A DNA stretch of 64,000 bases. It comes from Maea johnstoni. Its lineage: Eukaryota; Annelida; Polychaeta; Spionida; Magelonidae. The translations under genes were made by a program, and so were the position numbers. The stretch spans positions 7,861,304-7,925,303 of the forward strand of contig OZ012695.1 of NCBI GenBank assembly GCA_963942565.1. The letters run 5' to 3'. Shown here in pieces: positions 59,053 to 64,000 of the stretch. The stretch's first letter is position 1; each line of letters starts with the position of its first letter. The notes under the pieces were generated by a model. The model saw nothing but the letters and a program-made list of their open reading frames with translations, was not told the DNA's origin and searched no databases.

Positions 59053-60655
59053 CAAACAAGAAAGGTACAAACAGAATGTACAGTTTGTTGTGAGAGACCA
59101 GAAGCAGTCAGTGGAAACACCTTATTTAAGGCTTGGCTGTCAGGGCAGCCTGGTATGTGGCAATACAGTACAGTACAGTAGCTGCACTTCATTGGCCTTA
59201 TGTAATGTTTACCATGTGCCCTGCCCTCCTACTGTTTGCTATTGAGGCATGCCGCCCTGTGCATGCAGTACTGATCAGGACCAGCGCTGCAATGGCACCT
59301 ATGATATGACGCTGGCACTGCCAGCACAGCGCCAGAGGTAACATATATGCGTTTAGTTCACAAGGTTGCATGTAGATGGCGCTATTGATTTCCAGAAGTC
59401 CCTTTAACTCTTGCGCCTGCGTAATGTGCCAAAAATTGTGGAAAATGGGAGACATCCAGGCCTTCGCTAACCTTACTGGTCCACTACAGATTAGATTTTT
59501 TTCAGTTGATTTAGTTCCTCATAGTTTTACATATTTATACCTGTTGTTTGAAAATGGCAGACATCTGGTCCTCACTACCTTTACTGGTCCCCTACAGGTA
59601 GGATATATTCAGTTGAGGTAGTTCCTCTTAGTTTTACATTCATACACTTGGTGCAGGCAGTGCACTAGCATGTATCATTGGCTGATGAGCAGCATCAGGC
59701 TTTGAATGCAAGGAATGCGCCCCCACCTTTGTACCTGAGTAGACAGCATACTTTTCAGCACTCCTGAGCAAACACAGAAGGTAGAAACAAACCATGCAGT
59801 ACCTCACACTGGGGTCTGACTTGTCCTGATCAGGGTAACTGATTATGTGAGTCCCAGTGCAGTATGTGCACTGTACATACTGAACTGTAAAAACACTACA
59901 TTATATGCACTGCACATAATAGATAATGACATTTGATAAGTAAAAACACTGTAATATGATATACCCTAAAACCACACACCAGATGCCACACACACTCAGT
60001 TATAGTACAGTTGTACCCTCTAAAGTGACCACCTGTGGGACAGGCCTCAACTGCTAAACTTAGACTAGAGCTCCATTGGAAAAGTGAAGACAGTCAAGAT
60101 ACTTACTATATAGCTACATTTCAAAATAACCTAGTGATAAAGAAGAAATTTGCTAAACATCTGAAGGAGATTTGGGGGTTTAGTTCAAATTAACGTATCT
60201 CCTTCAAATATACATTTGAAAAGATGCTGTTTTGGAAATATATGTTCCAAAATTGCCATGTTTGCTTTTGCAGCTATATATGTGGGTTGTGCAGGTATGG
60301 ATTTCTGGCATACATGAGCCTCAGAGGCTGTTTGCAGGAAATACTTAGATCTTCAACAAACGAAAAATATTATGTCAACAAGCACAAAAATAGCAATTAA
60401 GTATTTTCTTGCAAAAAGCCCCAGGTTTTCATATCTAGAGTAAAGTGATGCACCTACATCAGTCATCACATCTCATCCATTAGTTTGTAATATGAGTTCC
60501 AGTAATATTCGCTTACCTACTAAACTGGGCACAATGCTTGAATATAAATAGCCCACAGATATAATGGGCTCTGCACTATATAAGCCACAAAGCAGTGTGC
60601 TTTACATAACATGCTGCAACCTTATGTACAGTACATATGACCAGTACTGACAAAG
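59053..60655. other. Non-coding stretch
   Basis: TA/CA-rich words (ACATTATATGCACTGCACATA) recur, but no gene or element end could be fixed. Confidence 0.35.
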
Positions 60656-60975
60656 TACATTACATAATCATGACCTAGCTATACCACTAAGTACTGTGAG
60701 GTATAACACCTCAGTTCTGTATGCACATGACTAGCAGGGGTGCCCCCATGGCTAAGATGTCTAATGCTTTGCATAATAACCTATATACCTCCTGCTGTGA
60801 GTGGTATCACACCCCAGGTGCATACCTAGCAGGGATGTCTCCATGGCCAAGTGGTCTGATGCTTTGTATTTAATCACCTAGATATATCACTTACTGTTAG
60901 TTATATCACACCCCGGTTCTGTGCAGAAGTAGTAGGAGTGCCCCCATGGCTGAGCAGTCTAATGTGTTGAACAGC
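60656..60975 (+). repeat. About 100-bp tandem units resembling decayed tRNA-derived sequence
   Basis: CCCCCATGGCTAAGATGTCTAATGC (first 20 bases CCCCCATGGCTAAGATGTCT) at about 60739, TCCATGGCCAAGTGGTCTGA at about 60838 and CCCCCATGGCTGAGCAGTCT at about 60942 each look like a tRNA A-box region (TGGCCAAGTGGT). TATCACACCCC occurs about 70 bp after the first two. They fit a tandem of SINE heads or tRNA-like pseudogenes. No foldable tRNA is claimed. Confidence 0.45.
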
Positions 60976-61065
60976 CTAAGACGTAATAGAGTTGCCAGTG
61001 ATTTACGATGAACTTTTTTTCCTGGGTAGTGCTTCAGTTTTTTCTGGTGCATAGTTCCCACTCTA

Positions 61066-61340
61066 GTTCTGTCTTAGAATCAGGAAAAAAGACTTTTTGG
61101 TTACCTGTTTCTCAAGGGAGACCCCAATATAGTCATATTGCAACCATAAACAAGTATTTATTTATTGAAATAAGGTATGTTATCCTTAGACAATGTCATT
61201 GCATTTATATCGGGTGAAAAATTCAATTATATGTTTGAAAATGACATTTTAGGAAATTACTCAGAAAACAGTTTAGGTGTCCTGAGAGGTGATTTTTGAG
61301 GGGTTGGGTGTCCAAATGACACCCAGGTTTATACTATGGC
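61066..61340. mobile_element. Decayed copy of the GTCTTAGCCAG MITE family
   Basis: The interior matches 46050-46270 (CATATTGCAACCATAAAC; GGTGTCCTGAGAGG), but the ends have decayed and no target duplication is seen. Confidence 0.5.
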
Positions 61341-61910
61341 TTATACTATGCTTAGAATAGCAGAACATGAGATGATCAGCACTACAAAATCTGTTATTGC
61401 TCATAGTTAGTCAAGGCCAACATGTACTGATCGTGAGTCACCGGGTGAAATGTGGACCTTGTTTGAACACTGACTTGTGGTATAAATATTAGCACAGGTG
61501 GTAACACCTTGAGATGACAAACGCCTCAGAATCCTGGTCAATACCTCAGAATACCCTTAGAATACCTGAGTTACCTGATCACGCCCAGGAAGAGAAGGGG
61601 ATCCGGGGCCCACCAAGATGTCAACGCCCCCCCAATGTGGGATACTCGAACCACAAGGAAGCACATACAATGACATCCAGAATTTTTATACAATACTTCA
61701 GAAATCTATCACTTTCATTGAAAAATGTTACATTTATGTGAATGTTAGGAATAACTTATAAGAAAATATGTAATTTCTTAACATGTAGATAATGTTGATG
61801 GGTGATGTATGTACAGATATATTGTTATCTGCCTTGTTTAACCAAAAATCATACGAGTTCCCACTTTTGAACACTCAGAATCCTTGTTGTAGGAACATAA
61901 GGATATATTT
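61341..61910. other. Non-coding stretch
   Basis: Nothing supported. Confidence 0.35.
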
Positions 61911-62113
61911 TTTTAATGCTCACAGCAGCCAAAAGAAGCCTTGCAATCTTGGTGATATTTTGTAGGCAAAAGCGAAGATGAAGAGATGTTAATAGAACAT
62001 TACCTACAACTCTTCTTCAAATATTTTGTAATTTAACCATGCTTAATTTCCAAGTTATTACCTTGAGTATTGTAGATCCAGACAACAATTTCTGGATAAG
62101 CATCAATGGGTTG
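61911..62113. mobile_element. TTAA MITE family 2, decayed
   Basis: TTTAATGCTCACAGCAGCC at the left and CATCAATGGGTTGA at the right. It shares AAAGCGAAGAT and ACAACTCTTCTTCAAATATT with the family 2 copy at 45636-45842. Confidence 0.5.
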
Positions 62114-62185
62114 ATTTATTAAAACACCTTGTAATTGTACTAAATGTTATATGCACAATTTAATAAAGAGGCCATGAACCAGTAA

Positions 62186-62407
62186 GGCCTAAAAAAAGTT
62201 GTTTGCTTCCTGTAACCCTACCCTAACTAGTTTTTATTCAAAAAAATCCCTACCCTAAAGTTTTTTCAGCCCTCCCAACTCCAAATCAATGTAAAACATG
62301 CATAAAAAAACACATTTTTGACCAAAAAAATAATTCATAAAAAAGATTTTACCTACCTACCCTATTTAATTTCGGAATGTTACAGGAAACAAACAATTTT
62401 TTAGGCC
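62186..62407. mobile_element. Harbinger-like MITE (222 bp, TAA target)
   Basis: TIRs of about 28 bp begin GGCCTAAAAAAA and continue TTGTTTGYTTCCTGTAAC at both ends; TAA flanks both sides (62183-62185 and 62408-62410). No coding sequence. The 3-bp TWA target and GG ends suggest PIF/Harbinger. Confidence 0.8.
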
Positions 62408-62504
62408 TAATACTGATGTAATTCTGACTTCCATTCTGATGTTTCACAGAATTTGTCATGGTTTGTTTCCGTAGGATGCACACTTTTTGCACAGGTTGTT
62501 GATA

Positions 62505-62721
62505 TTAACCCATTAGTAGCCAGAATACACACTTAATATGACAATTCTGAACATAACTCTTCAAAGAAAGTAGCATTTGAAAAAAAAGTAACAGAGCTAG
62601 TCCTACACAACGGGAACATAAATCTGTAATTAAGTATTACTCAAGATATTGCTCTGTTATTTAAATATTTGCATATATGTGTTAAACCATGGTGTGAGCA
62701 TCCCAGGTGTGAATAGGTTAA
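62505..62721. mobile_element. TTAA MITE family 2
   Basis: 217 bp from TTAACCCATTAGTAGCC to GTGAATAGGTTAA. Confidence 0.6.
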
Positions 62722-64000
62722 AAAGGGGACACAGGATGACGCATATAGGTGTAATTCTTCTTAAACATCCACGATTCCTTTCTGTTGAAGGAAGGAAGGG
62801 AGTCTTCCGATTGAATCTGTGAAGAATCATACAAAAATACAACAACACAAAGCTGGGATAACCATGAGTACAGGTTTTCAAGTACAGCACAAACTTGTAT
62901 TTATTAAATGAAGGATATGAGTACAGGTTTTTCAAGTACAGCAAAAACTTGAATTATCAAATGAAGGATCTGGAATTATTGTCCTGAACCCACACATGCA
63001 TCTAGTTTCTTCAAACATGTCCAGTTAAGCGTGATTTCTAGGTTAAATCTTTCAATTCTCGCTTGATAAAACTTGAGCTTTTAAGTTCAAATTACCATTT
63101 TTTTCCTGATGCACCCCACATACATATCCCATTTCTCTTGACCTTTAAAAGTATGTAGCTAAGTGGGACTTCTACTTGAATAAGCCTCTGATTGCATCAC
63201 AAGTTCAGTTTTCAAGGAGGGTTTTTGGGTATGAACCTTTTATAAGGGTGAGATACATGCAGTATGAGGACCTCTTTCATCTCATCTTAGCTAAACCCAT
63301 TCATGTCTGCACCACACGTAAAAGTTTTATCTCTTTGGTGAATACCATCAATATAGAAGCAATTTTGGAAAATATTTTTAGAAATAATTTCATGATTATA
63401 TTAATTTTCACAATACGATATAGAAGATATTTTGAAATCCACTTGTGTATTTTCTCTGAGCCCTGTCTCAGTATTGACCAGATTTTCTATTAAGTGTCAC
63501 ATCATTTTCGTGTTGTTTGGGAATGAAAGGGGGAGTGATAACTAGCGTTAGTTGGAAAAGGATGTTGTCACACTCATGGGAATTTCCCTAGAAACATATC
63601 TGCTGGAGCTATACATTGATACTAATGAAAATATATTCATGGAATATCTGTAGGAATGTGTGTATGTATTTTACTTCTGATTAACATTTCTTTATGTATT
63701 TCCCAAAATATGCTTTTGTAATGAGAAGTGGTTTTTGAATGCTTCTGGAAACAGTTTGCTTAAAGCGTTCCTGTCTATGGTTGCCTAAATGGCGCTGACT
63801 ATTTCGTGATATCTTTCCAATTAAAAGGATATTTTGGATAATATTTTAAGGTGATATGATAATCAGTCTCCCAACAAAAACTATTCATTTTCAAATACTG
63901 TTATTAAACTTGTACTTAATTCCCAAGTTATTTCAAAAGAATCATGTGTCTATTTTGGTAGAATTAATCCTTCTAAAAGAACAGTCTGGAAAATATTTAA
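62722..64000. other. Non-coding stretch to window end
   Basis: A short direct repeat (GAGTACAGGTTTTCAAGTAC at about 62867 and 62918) is present. ORFs of up to 105 codons have no recognisable motif or splice support. Confidence 0.35.

Noticed and set aside
63176-63493. 105-codon ORF near the window end
   Set aside because: No recognisable motif, AT-rich composition like its surroundings, and no splice or start support.

Overview
The window looks like nuclear DNA of an invertebrate animal. It is AT-rich and gene-poor. It has intron-like splice signals, AATAAA polyadenylation signals, many short terminal-inverted-repeat (TIR) DNA elements, SINE-like sequences and long microsatellites. The zinc-finger genes carry TGEKP-type linkers but no KRAB, SCAN, BTB or ZAD domain, which argues against a vertebrate KRAB cluster. 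I cannot name the species; a marine deuterostome or lophotrochozoan is a guess. I recognised no bacterial genes, rRNA, CRISPR array, or LTR/retroviral/Polinton element.

The left half (1-37100) is a tandem array of three paralogous C2H2 zinc-finger genes on the plus strand: A (413-2347, 19 fingers), B (13736-16597, 21 fingers, frame open to 17116 apart from one stop) and C (31516-33975, 25 fingers). Each ends in a basic then acidic linker followed by a 30-bp coding minisatellite that encodes an acidic decapeptide (consensus EESNDEGVQH). B keeps all 39 units in register and still joins a unique C-terminal tail; a single TAA stands in the way. A and C stop after three or four units, but their arrays run on for about 80 and 60 units with indels and amplified stop-bearing units. 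The fingers of the three paralogs differ most at predicted DNA-contact positions. A, B and C also differ by in-frame gain or loss of whole fingers, including a nearly perfect 354-bp four-finger duplication in C.

The spacers between the genes (about 5.7-13.7 kb and 24.5-31.5 kb) are copies of one another, so the array grew by segmental duplication. Comparing the copies gives filled and empty sites for several elements: a 466-bp Harbinger-like MITE (4972-5437), a 309-bp element with 7-bp target duplications (6313-6621), a hAT-like element with a decayed transposase start (10942-11893), a hAT-like element in the leader of gene C (30257-31417) and a Tc1/mariner-like MITE at the end of the C array (35746-36192). 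Two independent insertions of one hAT-like family (9216-10223 and 28326-28427) record the origin of a 102-bp MITE by deletion between short direct repeats.

The right half (37100-64000) is mostly non-coding. It holds a decayed TatD-like nuclease locus (minus strand, 40440-41720), the first coding exon of an unrecognised coiled-coil protein (43546-44331, plus strand, ending at a splice donor), a Merlin/ISXO2-type transposase fragment in the opposite strand of its presumed intron (44684-45098), two weak candidate exons, several MITE families (TTAA-flanked, hAT-like, Harbinger-like), a 440-bp palindrome, and tRNA-like tandem units near 60.7-61.0 kb.
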